DNA of 64,000 bases from Streptomyces sp. RKND-216 (GCF_004795255.1 NZ_SSBQ01000002.1:5304001-5368000); one strand, 5' to 3'; shown: positions 1 through 8,580, numbered from the stretch's first letter. The notes: a model not told the origin generated them from the letters alone. Translations and numbers: made by a program.

Positions 1-52
1 GCAGGGGAGGGTTACAGCTCGGTGGCTCACCTGCTCCCGTCTTCCGCCGTGT

Positions 53-820
53 TCAGGTTGGCCGAGGGGCGGCGAGCTCGGCGACGACTCGGCGCAGGGG
101 CAGTTGCAGTCGTCGTCCCGGGCGCGCCCAGCCAGCGAGAGAACGCTGGGCGGCCTCCGTCCGATCGGGCGTGACGTGCGGCAGGTAGAGGGCGTCGATC
201 AGGAGGGCCGCGGCGTGATGTGATTCGATGCGGAGGGCGAAGATCCGACGTTCGTCGGAGCGGACGCGGAAGCCCGACTCACTCAGCAGTGCGGAGAGTC
301 CGTCGCGGGCCTGCGGATTGGGCCACGGCTGGTGCGGCGTCCGCAGGGGGAGCATCACCCGGCCCCAGCCGAGCAACCCGGTGAGGGACAGGCCCGACTG
401 GGCGGGGACCAGTGCAGCCAGCGTGCCGCCTGGCTGTAGAACACGTCGGATTTCTTCCAGGACACGCGACAGCGGGGTGAGGACGGGCAGACACATCGCC
501 GCACTGACGACTCCGATGCTTCCGGAGGCGATGGGCAGGGCGTCGGCGGAGGCGCGCAGCAGCGGCCCGCGCTGCCGCATGGCGGCTTCGGCGAGTTCTT
601 CCTCGGACGAGTCGACGCCGATCCAGTCGGTGTCCGGCAGCAGTGGGCGGGTGGGCGCCGTACCGCAGGCGAGGTCGAGTACCGTTCCCTGCGCCGGCAG
701 AAGAGATTCGGCCAGCCACGCGTGCGGGTCGGAGTCGGCCTGCTGGAACAACCGTTCGGTGATGCCCGGCCGGGCGCCGTGGTAGGCGGCGATGTAGCGC
801 CGCCATTGCTGCTCGTCCAT
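53..820 (-). CDS. Class I SAM-dependent methyltransferase, substrate unknown
   Basis: A 255-residue methyltransferase. Residues 47-56 (VLDLACGTAP) are the glycine-rich SAM-binding motif I, GVDSSEEEL supplies the acidic residue that follows strand 2, and LEEIRRVLQPGGTLAALVP is the usual post-motif III region of the small-molecule methyltransferase fold. I chose the ATG preceded by a GGGGAAG Shine-Dalgarno; a 44-residue upstream extension of the frame is low-complexity and looks like leader DNA. Only two cysteines are present, so the cysteine set of arsenite methyltransferases (ArsM) is absent. It is transcribed away from the oxidoreductase to its right and could belong to the same accessory pathway, but its acceptor cannot be told from sequence. 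Confidence 0.75.
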   Translation of the reverse strand: MDEQQWRRYIAAYHGARPGITERLFQQADSDPHAWLAESLLPAQGTVLDLACGTAPTRPLLPDTDWIGVDSSEEELAEAAMRQRGPLLRASADALPIASGSIGVVSAAMCLPVLTPLSRVLEEIRRVLQPGGTLAALVPAQSGLSLTGLLGWGRVMLPLRTPHQPWPNPQARDGLSALLSESGFRVRSDERRIFALRIESHHAAALLIDALYLPHVTPDRTEAAQRSLAGWARPGRRLQLPLRRVVAELAAPRPT

Positions 821-1162
821 CGCGGTCTTCCCCTTTCTCTGCTGACCTTCGGTGTCTGCACGGTTCCGGCGGGCGACCGCGGGGGTGTGAACAGGGGGCA
901 ACCCGAGGGGAGGGCTCTCCGTGCGGGCGAAGCCCCGACGGTCGTCTCCCACCGAGTCGCCAGGGCCGAAACCCGCATCGACGGATGCGGCATTCCCCGT
1001 GACGCGCTGAGGGTGTGGAGCCCGGCAGGTTCAGTGACGGGCGCTCTTCGCCCGAAGCCTGTTGGATGGAAGGCGGAGGCCGTGAACGGGGGTTCCCCGT
1101 GCGTACCGATCGGGTCGCACGTGTCGGCGTCCCGAACCCTGGACCGGAGGATTGCCCGCATC
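821..1162. other. Divergent intergenic region, no gene recognised
   Basis: About 340 bases separate the start codons of the methyltransferase and the flavin disulfide oxidoreductase. Frames that cross it are continuous but lack ribosome binding sites and conserved motifs. It presumably carries both promoters. I saw no riboswitch core, no tRNA and no convincing -35/-10 pair. Confidence 0.4.
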
Positions 1163-2572
1163 ATGAGCGCATACGACCTGGTGGTTATCGGCGCCGGCAG
1201 CGCCGGACTGACGGCGGCACGTACCGCCGGACGATTCGGTGCGCGCACCCTCCTGGTGGAGCGGGACCGGCTGGGCGGTGACTGCCTGTGGACGGGGTGT
1301 GTGCCCAGTAAGGCGCTGCTGCATGCGGCGGCGGAGGTGCAGGCCGGCCGCCGCGTCGGCGCTTATGGGTTCCCGGCCGTCTCCGGGGCCGCCGACCTCC
1401 GGGCGACCATGATCCACGTGAGGCAGGCGATCGCGGCGATCGAACCGCACGATTCGCCCGAGGCACTCCGCCCGTTCGGTGTGGAAGTCGCCCATGGTCC
1501 GGCCGAGTTCACGGGGCCGCGTACCCTCGCTGTGGGTGACCGGCGGGTCTCCTTCCGATACGCGGTGATCGCCACCGGCTCGTCCCCGGCCCTGGTGCCG
1601 ATCCCCGGCCTGGCCGAGGCCAATCCGCTGACCAGCGACACTGTATGGCAGCAGTCCGAACTGCCCGGACGGTTGGCGGTGCTGGGCGGTGGACCCATCG
1701 GGTGCGAACTGGGCCAGGCGTTCGCCCGGCTTGGTGCGAAGGTGACCCTGGTCGAAGCGATGGACCGGCTGCTGCCACGAGAGGAGCCCGGCGCTTCACG
1801 GGCCGTACGCGAGCGACTGGAGGAAGAGGGCGCCACCGTGCTGACGGGTTACCGGGCCGAAAAGGTGGACGATGGCGCCCTGTACGGGCCGGGTGGCCCG
1901 GTTCCCTTCGACGCCCTGCTCGCCGTCACCGGGCGCCGCGCCGACACCGCGGGACTCGGCGTAGAGGCGGCCGGCGTGGCACTGACCGACCGCGGCGACG
2001 TCCAGGTCGATACCCGACTGCGTACGAGCAACTCGCACATCTATGCGGCCGGGGACGTCACCGGCCGGTCCGCCTTCACCCACTTGGGCGGGGTGCAAGG
2101 CGGGGCCGCCGCCACGGATGCGCTGCTCGGCGTGCGGCGCCGGATCGATGACGACGCGGTGCCCGCGGTCACCTATACGGACCCTGAGATCGCCCGGGTC
2201 GGGCCGACCGCCGACGAGGCACGCGCCCGGCGGGGCGAGAAGGTGCGAGTCGTCTCCTTGGAACACGACAGGGTCGACCGCGCAGTCGTCGACGGCCGTA
2301 CGGAGGGCTTCACCACCCTGGTGCTCAGCCCGCGTGGGAAGATCGTCGGCGCGACGGTCGTGGCGCCACGGGCCGGGGAGACCATCGCGCACCTGGCGAC
2401 GGCGGTACGGCTCGGCTGGACGCCCTCGCAGTACGCCAGGACTGTCCACCCGTACCCCACGTACGCCGATGGCCCCTGGCACGCCGCGCTGACCGACGTC
2501 TACGCGCGGCTTGCGCGCCGGCAGGGAACCATCGGCGCCCTACTGGCCCTGCGGAGGAAGCTCCGGCGCTGA
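1163..2572 (+). CDS. FAD-dependent pyridine nucleotide-disulfide oxidoreductase (mercuric reductase/lipoamide dehydrogenase-like)
   Basis: A 469-residue flavoprotein. An N-terminal FAD-binding motif (VVIGAGSAGL, residues ~7-16) is followed by the redox-active disulfide C-x4-C in GGDCLWTGCVPSK (residues ~41-53). A second Rossmann motif (LGGGPIGCELG) binds NAD(P)H, IYAAGDVTG is the C-terminal FAD motif, and the dimerisation domain ends with VHPYPTYADG, which carries the conserved His-Pro of the family. It lacks the N-terminal heavy-metal domain and the C-terminal cysteine pair of true MerA, so mercury reduction is not supported. The internal ATG is preceded by GGAGG; a longer frame upstream has no family similarity. 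It may supply electrons or disulfide exchange to the neighbouring radical SAM cluster, which is inference. Confidence 0.85.
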   Translation: MSAYDLVVIGAGSAGLTAARTAGRFGARTLLVERDRLGGDCLWTGCVPSKALLHAAAEVQAGRRVGAYGFPAVSGAADLRATMIHVRQAIAAIEPHDSPEALRPFGVEVAHGPAEFTGPRTLAVGDRRVSFRYAVIATGSSPALVPIPGLAEANPLTSDTVWQQSELPGRLAVLGGGPIGCELGQAFARLGAKVTLVEAMDRLLPREEPGASRAVRERLEEEGATVLTGYRAEKVDDGALYGPGGPVPFDALLAVTGRRADTAGLGVEAAGVALTDRGDVQVDTRLRTSNSHIYAAGDVTGRSAFTHLGGVQGGAAATDALLGVRRRIDDDAVPAVTYTDPEIARVGPTADEARARRGEKVRVVSLEHDRVDRAVVDGRTEGFTTLVLSPRGKIVGATVVAPRAGETIAHLATAVRLGWTPSQYARTVHPYPTYADGPWHAALTDVYARLARRQGTIGALLALRRKLRR

Positions 2573-2639
2573 CCCCCGGCTGGCACACGCGTTGTCCGGC
2601 TGTCTACGCAGTAGGTCCTGGACGGTCGGAGTGGAGGAA

Positions 2640-2850
2640 CCGCTGCCGTCGCCCGGGTTTCCCGTGCAGGACTCCGAGAAGGACCGGGACGGTGCGTCGT
2701 GGAACAGCAGTCTCGCGCGAGCAGGGGCCGGACCGGCGGCAGGTGCTCAGGGCGCCGGAGTGATCGGGGGCCTGGCGGTGCTGGCAGGGGGAGGCGCGGT
2801 CTACGGCCTGGGTGCCCTGCTCGGCGGCACAGGAGACGGTGCTGTGCGGT
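2640..2850 (+). pseudogene. Possible decayed 5' end of a membrane or exported protein
   Basis: The plus strand contains a glycine-rich hydrophobic stretch (GVIGGLAVLAGGG then AVYGLGALLGG). It is preceded in another frame by RRQVLR, which together would resemble a twin-arginine signal. No frame is intact, and the similarity stops where the oppositely oriented FAD-oxidoreductase stub ends. I read it as a frameshifted, 3'-truncated remnant. The call rests on composition only and could be chance. Confidence 0.22.
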
Positions 2851-3126
2851 TCACGCGAGTACCTCGGTGTCCGGGCCTGTCGGTGGCTCTGCGCCGGAGG
2901 GGACGGGTGGGCCTGCGGCCTTGAGGTGGTGCGCCGTCCGGCGGGAGACGTTGAGGTCCCACGGGCTGAACAGGCGCACGTGGCCCCAGGACCGTACGTG
3001 CCGCGCGCCACGGAGGACCCGGCTTCGTAGATGGTGAACGGCAGGCCGGGTGCTGGCACAGGCGAGTGCGGCGTCGAGGCCGACCGGACCGGCGCCGAGG
3101 ACCGCGACGTGCGGTGTATCGCTCAC
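2851..3126 (-). pseudogene. Truncated, frameshifted NAD(P)/FAD-dependent oxidoreductase
   Basis: The fragment starts at a GTG (VSDTPHVAVLGAGPVGLDAALA) with an intact GxGxxG dinucleotide-binding motif. Near 3053 the homologous reading moves to a second frame (GLPFTIYEAGSSVA), and near 3012 it returns to the first (ARHVRSWGHVRLFSPWDLNV). It then ends about 90 residues in, where the family normally runs to about 450 residues. Two compensating indels plus loss of most of the gene make it non-functional. It is the last member of the minus-strand radical SAM operon, so the complete pathway probably once used a flavin oxidoreductase here. Confidence 0.7.
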
Positions 3127-3179
3127 GGTGTGCCCTTCTGCAGAGGAGGTGGGCGTGAGGGGCGGGTGGTGCGGAAGGG

Positions 3180-4862
3180 TCATACGGCGCAGTGCACGGG
3201 GCGGGGGAGACTGCCGTCGGTGAGGCGGGCGGCGAAGAAGCGTTCGGTCACCAGTTGTTTGCCGCGTTCCAGTGGGGTTCCGGCGGCGGCCAGGTGCAGG
3301 TCGGGGCTGGTGTCCAGGTCGGCGCCGGCGGGGTGCCAGTGCAGTCCGTCGGCGGTGACGGTGAGTTCGGGGATGCTGGTGTCCTCGCTGATTTCCTCAC
3401 CGTGGTCGGAGAAGCCGCGGCGTAGCAGCGGGCGTACGGCGAATCGGTCGGCCGGTAGCCCGAGTCCGTTCAGGAGCTCGGCGACAGCGGGGATCTCGGC
3501 CGTGTTCTCCGGTGTTTCGGTGAGGGCGACACGTGGCGGCAGTCCGAGGTCGATGAGGTGGCGAATGCCTTCCATGGTGCGCTGCCAGGACCCGGCTCCT
3601 CGGTGGAGGTCGTGGGTGGCCGCCGTGGCGCCGTCCAGGGAGGTCTGGAGGGTGAGCTTGCGTCCGGCGAGGTGGGTGAGACCCTCGGCCCGGCGCCCGC
3701 GCAGCAGCATGGCGTTGGTCATGACGACGGTGGGCACCTGGGCAGCGGCGTGGTCGAGGAGTTCGAGGATGTCGGGGTGGAGGAAGGGCTCGCCGCCGGT
3801 GAGGTAGAGCTCGGTGAATCCTGCGGCGACTGCCTCGTCGACCAGGGCGTGGAAGGTGTCAGTGGGTAGGCTGCGCGGTACTGCTCGGGGTGAGGAGGCG
3901 ACGGCGCAGTAGTCGCAGGCGAGGTTGCAGTGGAAGTTGGTGTAGAGCCACAGCCGGGTCGGAAAGTACGGGCTGCCGAACAGGGGGATGACGGGTCGCT
4001 CGTCTGCCCTGTCCTGCGGGGCAGAGCTCGTGGGGCCCCAGCCGTCGTCCGTGGGCTGGAATCCGTTCGGGAGCGTGCTGCGGTAGAGGTGGAAACGGCC
4101 CCGCGAGCGTTCGGCGGGCGGAAGGATCTCCAGACACGTGGTCCACCATCCGGTCTCGATGGTCTCGGCGAAGATGCCGGGCAGCCCCGCTTCGCGCATC
4201 GAGCGGGCCTGGGCGCGCCAGTCGTAGGCGAGCGGGACGAGTTCGGCCCGGGCCTGCCCGGCGCCGAGGTCGAGGATCGCGTACCAGACCTCGCGGCGAC
4301 CGTCGTTCGCAGGCTTGCCGACGACGCCGACGTTGACCACGAGGGCGTCGCCGATGCGGCGCTGCCACGGCATCCCGCTGTGCGTGCACAGCACCACGTC
4401 CGCGCCACTGGCCTCGGTGCGCTGCCGGTGCTGGTCCTCGGGCAGGGACTCCCACCAGAAGTCGTTGAGCGCCAGGGTGGAGCCGTGCACCATGTGCACG
4501 TCGGTGCCGTCGAGGGTCTCCCGGTGCTCGGTGGGCAGCGTGCCCATCCAGGCCGCGAAGTCACGGCCGGTGGTGGCGAGGGTGTGGTCGTAGACGAGCT
4601 GGGCGTACTCGTTGTCCTTCGGGTCGCGGTAGCCGCAGCCGCAGTCGGTGTCGCCACGGGCGAGGGCCCGGTCGTAGTTCCCGGCGATGCACTCCACGCC
4701 GTGGTCGGTGAGGATCGGCCACAGGGCGTCGACCTCGGCGCCGAATCCTCCGAGGTCGCCCAGGCAGTACAGCCGTTCGGCGCCACGGGTACGGGCGTCG
4801 TCGACGAATGCCTGCAGGGCGTACGGGTTGCCGTAGGGGCCGCCGCATACTGCGATCCGCAT
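3180..4862 (-). CDS. Metallophosphoesterase-like/radical SAM fusion protein
   Basis: A 560-residue two-domain protein. Residues 1-~215 follow the YfcE-type phosphoesterase fold: CLGDLGGFG, AGNYD, MVHGS, VVLCTHSGMPW and VVNVGVVGKP align with the family's GD, GNH, H, GHTH and VNPGS blocks. The first metal-binding D-x-H is replaced by G-x-Y (CGGPYGN) and GNH by GNY, so ordinary two-metal phosphoesterase activity is doubtful. Residues ~300-560 are a radical SAM domain with the [4Fe-4S] ligands Cys312, Cys316 and Cys319 (CNLACDYC) and the SAM-contacting GGEP motif. The fusion suggests action on a phosphorylated or nucleotide-like substrate. It lies 41 bases downstream of the MFS gene in the same operon. 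Substrate and product are unknown. Confidence 0.75.
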   Translation of the reverse strand: MRIAVCGGPYGNPYALQAFVDDARTRGAERLYCLGDLGGFGAEVDALWPILTDHGVECIAGNYDRALARGDTDCGCGYRDPKDNEYAQLVYDHTLATTGRDFAAWMGTLPTEHRETLDGTDVHMVHGSTLALNDFWWESLPEDQHRQRTEASGADVVLCTHSGMPWQRRIGDALVVNVGVVGKPANDGRREVWYAILDLGAGQARAELVPLAYDWRAQARSMREAGLPGIFAETIETGWWTTCLEILPPAERSRGRFHLYRSTLPNGFQPTDDGWGPTSSAPQDRADERPVIPLFGSPYFPTRLWLYTNFHCNLACDYCAVASSPRAVPRSLPTDTFHALVDEAVAAGFTELYLTGGEPFLHPDILELLDHAAAQVPTVVMTNAMLLRGRRAEGLTHLAGRKLTLQTSLDGATAATHDLHRGAGSWQRTMEGIRHLIDLGLPPRVALTETPENTAEIPAVAELLNGLGLPADRFAVRPLLRRGFSDHGEEISEDTSIPELTVTADGLHWHPAGADLDTSPDLHLAAAGTPLERGKQLVTERFFAARLTDGSLPRPVHCAV

Positions 4863-4903
4863 GAATGGTTCTCCAAGAGGGTGCGGGAGTTCGGTTCACT
4901 GGC

Positions 4904-6335
4904 TCATGTAGGGGTGGCGGTCAGCGATTCCAGAGGACGAGTGGCGGCTTCGACACCGCCGCGCAGCGCGAAGACGCCGATCGCAGCGACTCCGGCCAAC
5001 CAGCAGGCGACCACCAGCAGGTAGGAGGCGGTGGCGCCGATCCGGGTAGCCAGGTCCGGCAGCAGGAGGGTGCCGACGATGGCGCCCACGCGGCCGACGG
5101 CTACGGAGAAGCCGACACCGGCGCCGCGCAGATGGGTGGGGAAGAGTTCCGTGAAGGTCGGGTAGGCGGTGGTCCAAGCGGCGGTGGCGAAGCCGTTGGC
5201 GGCGACGAAGGCGAGCGTCACCCACAGTGCACTCCCGCTCGCGGTGGCCCAGGCGAGAAGGCCGACACCGGCTGCGGCGAGTGTGTAGGAGACCGCCACC
5301 GTCCGGTGGCGGCCGAGCCGGTCGAAGACCAGGGACATCGCCAGGCCGCCGACGAGCGCGCCGACGTTGCCGACGATGAAGAAGAACGGCACTTGGGCGT
5401 GGCCGATATGCACTTCCTCGAGGACGACCACAGACAGCAGCGCGAAGATGCCGTAGTAGCCGAAGGCTTCAGCCAGGTCGAGCACCGAACCGAGGGCAAG
5501 CCGGCCACGGTGGTGGCGCAGCAGCTCCGCAAGTGCCCGCCGAGCGCCGGGAGACGCGGGCAGCGGGGGCGTGCTCCGCATCTCCCCTTCTGCCGGGGTT
5601 CGGTCCTCCCGGGGCCAGTCCGGAACGCGCCTCCATGCGGGCGACGATCGTCTCTGCCTCCTCGTACCTGCCCTGTGAGGCCAGCCAGCGGGGTGACTCG
5701 GGGATACGGCGACGGAAGACGAGGACGACCAGTGCTGTCAGCCCGCCGATCACGAACAAATAGCGCCAGGCGACCGCGTCGTTCAGCGCGAGCGCGTCGA
5801 GCAGGAGGTAGGCGAGCAACCCGGCGAGGATCGCGCCGGCAGACCAGAAGTTCATCACCACGGCCCCCGCCTTGCCGCGTACGCGGCAAGGCATCAGCTC
5901 CGCGATCGCCGTGTTGACGACGGCGTACTCGGCGCCTACACCGAGCGCGGCCAGGAACCGGAAGCCGTAGACGAAGTCCAGTGTGGGGCTGAACCCGGTC
6001 AGCGCGGTGAATCCCGCGTACCAGAGGAGCGTGAGGACGAACATCCTGCGCCGCCCGAACCGGTCGGCGAGGTGACCTCCGGCCAGGGCTCCGAGCAGAA
6101 TGCCGGTGAGCCAGACCGCCAGGACTGCGTTCTGCTGGAAGACGGAGGCGTTGAAGTGTTCGCCGAGCGGGCCCACCGCGCTCCCGAACAGCTGGACTTC
6201 GAAGGAGTCGAAGAGCCAGCCGGCGCCAAGTGCCGTGAGGATGGTGGTATGCAGGCCGTTCCACGGCAGGCGGTCCAGGCGTGCAGCGAGTTCCGTTGGC
6301 GCGGGGGAGTGTGCGGAAGCTTCGTCGACGGTCAT
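4904..6335 (-). pseudogene. MFS transporter (sugar-porter type), disrupted by one frameshift
   Basis: A 12-helix major facilitator of about 476 codons split by a single frame change. The 5' part (from the ATG at 6335) contains GGHLADRFGRRRMF between helices 2 and 3, PCRVRGKAG, and the sugar-porter signature PESPRWLASQGRYEEAE. The 3' part, in the next frame, contains LAEAFGYYGIFALLS, DRLGRHRTVAVS and FPTHLRGAGVGFS. The frames cross near 5605-5625, inside a CCCCGGG run, consistent with one inserted base; repairing it would give SGLAPREDRTPAEGE across the junction. Both halves are otherwise intact. Its start overlaps an ATGA that ends the preceding glycosyltransferase in one frame. It probably exported the product of the cluster. 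Confidence 0.75.
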
Positions 6336-7089
6336 GGTTGAGAAACCCCCGAGGGCCGGTCGACTTCCGATTGCGCCGCGGGAGCCGGGGTGGGCCGGCC
6401 GCGTACCGGTTGCAGATGCGTTCGGGGTCGACTCCGGCGAAGTAGAGCAGTTTCAGGTACTGCATGAAGGCGATCATGCGCCAGGTGCCATGATGCAGGA
6501 GGCGGCGAGCGGAGGCGGTCGAGGTGGCAGGCAACACGCACAGACGCCCGCGCCGGTGCAGCCGTCGGGAGATCTCCAGGTCTTCCATGAGCGGTAGGGG
6601 AGGGAAGCCGCCCAGTTCCTCGAAGACGGTGCGGCGGACGAACATCGCCTGGTCGCCGAAGATGTGGTGCAGGCGGCGGGCCCGAGCGTTGGAGGTCCGG
6701 GCCAGATAGTTCAGTGCCGTCGTGCGGTGGTCGAAGCGGAGCGTGAGACCGCCGCCCACGACCCGGGGATCGGTGAGGCAGACGCGGATCTGCCGCAGTG
6801 CGTCCGGGTCCACCACGGTGTCGGCGTGTACGAACCACAGCACATCTCCACTGCTTACCTTGGCGCCGGCATTCATCTGGGCGGCTCGTCCGCGCGGGGC
6901 CTGCACCACGCTCGCCCAGGGGCGGGCCAGTTCTGTCGTGCCGTCCTCGCTGCCGCCGTCCACGACGATCAGTTCGCAGTCAGGGAAGTGCCGGCGCAGC
7001 CGCCGCAGCGTGGGCTCGATGGTCGCCGCCTCGTTGAGTACCGGGACCACGAGGGACACGCTCAGCTTCCCGGCGGAGGACCGGTTCAC
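6332..7089 (-). CDS. Family 2 glycosyltransferase, TIGR04283 (rSAM/arsenosugar-associated) type, aberrant C-terminus
   Basis: The GTG start overlaps the previous stop (GTGA). Residues ~10-40 (LSVSLVVPVLNEAATIEPTL, then ELIVVDGGSEDGT) are the GT-A nucleotide-sugar fold, FVHADT is the DxD-type metal motif, and GDQAMFVRR, MEDLEISRRL and the tail MQYLKLLYFAGVDPERI are characteristic of the TIGR04283 group. Similarity ends near residue 232, where members normally stop. Here the frame runs on for some 380 codons through the MFS gene to a stop at 5218, with arginine-rich junk sequence. A neighbouring frame stops at 6332 in an ATGA overlap with the MFS start, so a small indel in the tail probably displaced the stop. 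The catalytic part looks intact. NCBI's family name links it to arsenosugar biosynthesis. Confidence 0.75.
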
Positions 7090-7769
7090 GGTCGCTCCGC
7101 GGGCCGGAGCATGGCGGCAACACGGGTGGGGAACTCACCGTCGGCCCCGGTGGAGAAGGCGTCGAGGTGTGCGGCGGCGTCCTCGGGTGTGTCGAGGTCC
7201 CGTAGTTCGGGTAGCGCAGCGATGGTCAGCCCCTCGTCCTCGGCGAGGGCGCGAGTGGCGGCGAAGACCCGGTCCCCGCCCCACAGGTCCGGTTCCAGAG
7301 CGAAGAGCCCCGTCTGTGGACGGTTCATGCCGATGAGGTAGTAGCCGCCGTCGCGTGCCGGGCCCAGGACGACGTCGCGGCTTTCCAGGGCCTGCAGTGC
7401 GGTGGTGAGATGACCGGCGGTCAGGGTGGGTGCGTCTGTGCCCATGACCAGCAGGGGCCCGGCGCCGGAAGCGAACACGTCCTCGACTGCGGCTGCGAGT
7501 CGCAGTCCCAGGGCTCCTGTGCGCTGCGGCCGTAGTTCGACGTTCGCAGGCACCAGCGCGGCCAGCGCGTTGCGCGCGTCGGCCGGGGCGTGGGCCAGGT
7601 GGCTGCGGAGCCCGTGTCCGGTGGTCAACGCGAGCGTGTGGCGAATTAGCTCGGCCTGGAGAGCGGCACACCCCTCCGGGCCAAGCAGCGGATGGAGCCT
7701 GGTCTTGACTGTACCCGGCTGCGGCGCCTTCGCCATCACCAGAGCCGACGGAACACCGGTCGCCGTCAT
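7086..7769 (-). CDS. TIGR04282 family (DUF2064) glycosyltransferase/nucleotidyltransferase-like protein
   Basis: A 227-residue protein of the DUF2064/TIGR04282 family, which has a GT-A fold like MobA and CofC. Diagnostic blocks are AKAPQPGTVKTRL (residues ~13-25, nucleotide-binding loop), GTDAPTL (metal-binding Asp), GPARDGGYYLIGM, and the C-terminal DLDTPED. Length is normal. The gene overlaps the phosphorylase stop by four bases (ATGA) and the next glycosyltransferase by four bases (GTGA), so the three are translationally coupled. TIGR04282 and TIGR04283 proteins co-occur with radical SAM enzymes in arsenosugar-type loci; here it may activate or transfer a sugar released by the phosphorylase. 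The precise substrate is unknown. Confidence 0.8.
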   Translation of the reverse strand: MTATGVPSALVMAKAPQPGTVKTRLHPLLGPEGCAALQAELIRHTLALTTGHGLRSHLAHAPADARNALAALVPANVELRPQRTGALGLRLAAAVEDVFASGAGPLLVMGTDAPTLTAGHLTTALQALESRDVVLGPARDGGYYLIGMNRPQTGLFALEPDLWGGDRVFAATRALAEDEGLTIAALPELRDLDTPEDAAAHLDAFSTGADGEFPTRVAAMLRPAERP

Positions 7770-8554
7770 GAGCCGAAGCGGTAGACGAATCCGGCGGGCG
7801 TGACCGTCTCCAGCGCAGGGAGGGCCTGCTCGGCGAGCGTCGCGAAGATCTCGGTGCTCGCAGCCATGCGCGCCAGCAGCGTCTCCACGGGTTCGGGTTC
7901 CGGCGCCACACCGTTCGCGTAGTCGGTGACATAGCCGACGAGTGCCATCGGCAGTTCCGCCTCACCGGCCAGTACGACCTCCGGGCCCGCGGTCTGGCTC
8001 ACCGCCGTCACGCCCGCCTGGGCCAGGGCACGGATCTCGCTGCGGCTGTTGAACCGGGGCCCGTCCACATGCCCGTACGTGCCCCCGTCCAGGACCGGGG
8101 CGCTGGTGTGCGTCGCTGCCGCGGTCAGCTCCTGGCGCAGCGGCTCGCTGAACGGCCGGTCGAAGATCCAGTGGCCCCGGCCCGCTGCGCCGGGTGCGTC
8201 GTACCAGGTACACGTGCTGCCGTCGGGCAGCCGGTTGGCGGGGAAGTGCAGGTCATCGAAGACGATCAGTGATCCGGGCTGAGCGGCCGGGTCCGTGCCT
8301 CCGCAGACGGTGAAGGACACCAGGGCGTCCACCTTGCAGGCGAGCAGAGCGGCGAGGTTCGCCTTGTGCCGCACCTGGTGGGACAGCTGGTGGTGCCCGG
8401 TGCCGTGGCGGGACAGGTACACCACTTCGGTGTCCTTGAGGTGGCCTTCGGCCACGGTGACGGTGCCGTGGTTCGTGGTCACCGTCCGCTCGGTCCGGTC
8501 GGACTCGTGTGGCCAGGTGTAGCTTCCGGAACCGGTGATGACTCCTATGCGCAT
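7766..8554 (-). CDS. MTA phosphorylase-like nucleoside phosphorylase (PNP/UDP family)
   Basis: A 262-residue nucleoside phosphorylase, usual length for 5'-methylthioadenosine phosphorylase (MTAP). The N-terminus GVITGSGSY and the YLSRHG segment form the phosphate site, GGTYGHVDGPRFNSRSEI is the ribose/base region, and VGYVTDYANGV corresponds to the base-recognition loop. In adenine-specific MTAPs this loop reads TDYD; here the second acidic residue is replaced (TDYAN), suggesting altered base or 5'-substituent preference. The ATG follows AGGAG at five bases. It lies 26 bases after the radical SAM gene. An MTAP homologue beside radical SAM genes suggests phosphorolysis of a 5'-modified 5'-deoxyadenosine, releasing adenine and a sugar 1-phosphate (inference). 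Confidence 0.8.
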   Translation of the reverse strand: MRIGVITGSGSYTWPHESDRTERTVTTNHGTVTVAEGHLKDTEVVYLSRHGTGHHQLSHQVRHKANLAALLACKVDALVSFTVCGGTDPAAQPGSLIVFDDLHFPANRLPDGSTCTWYDAPGAAGRGHWIFDRPFSEPLRQELTAAATHTSAPVLDGGTYGHVDGPRFNSRSEIRALAQAGVTAVSQTAGPEVVLAGEAELPMALVGYVTDYANGVAPEPEPVETLLARMAASTEIFATLAEQALPALETVTPAGFVYRFGS

Positions 8555-8580
8555 GTGCTCTCCTGCCGTTGTTCGAGTGG

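Noticed and set aside
53..820. Arsenite methyltransferase (ArsM) identity for the methyltransferase
   Set aside because: Only two cysteines, one of them inside SAM motif I. The conserved arsenic-binding cysteines are absent, so an arsenosugar assignment cannot rest on this gene.
1163..2572. True mercuric reductase (MerA)
   Set aside because: No N-terminal metal-binding domain, no C-terminal Cys-Cys, and no mer genes nearby.
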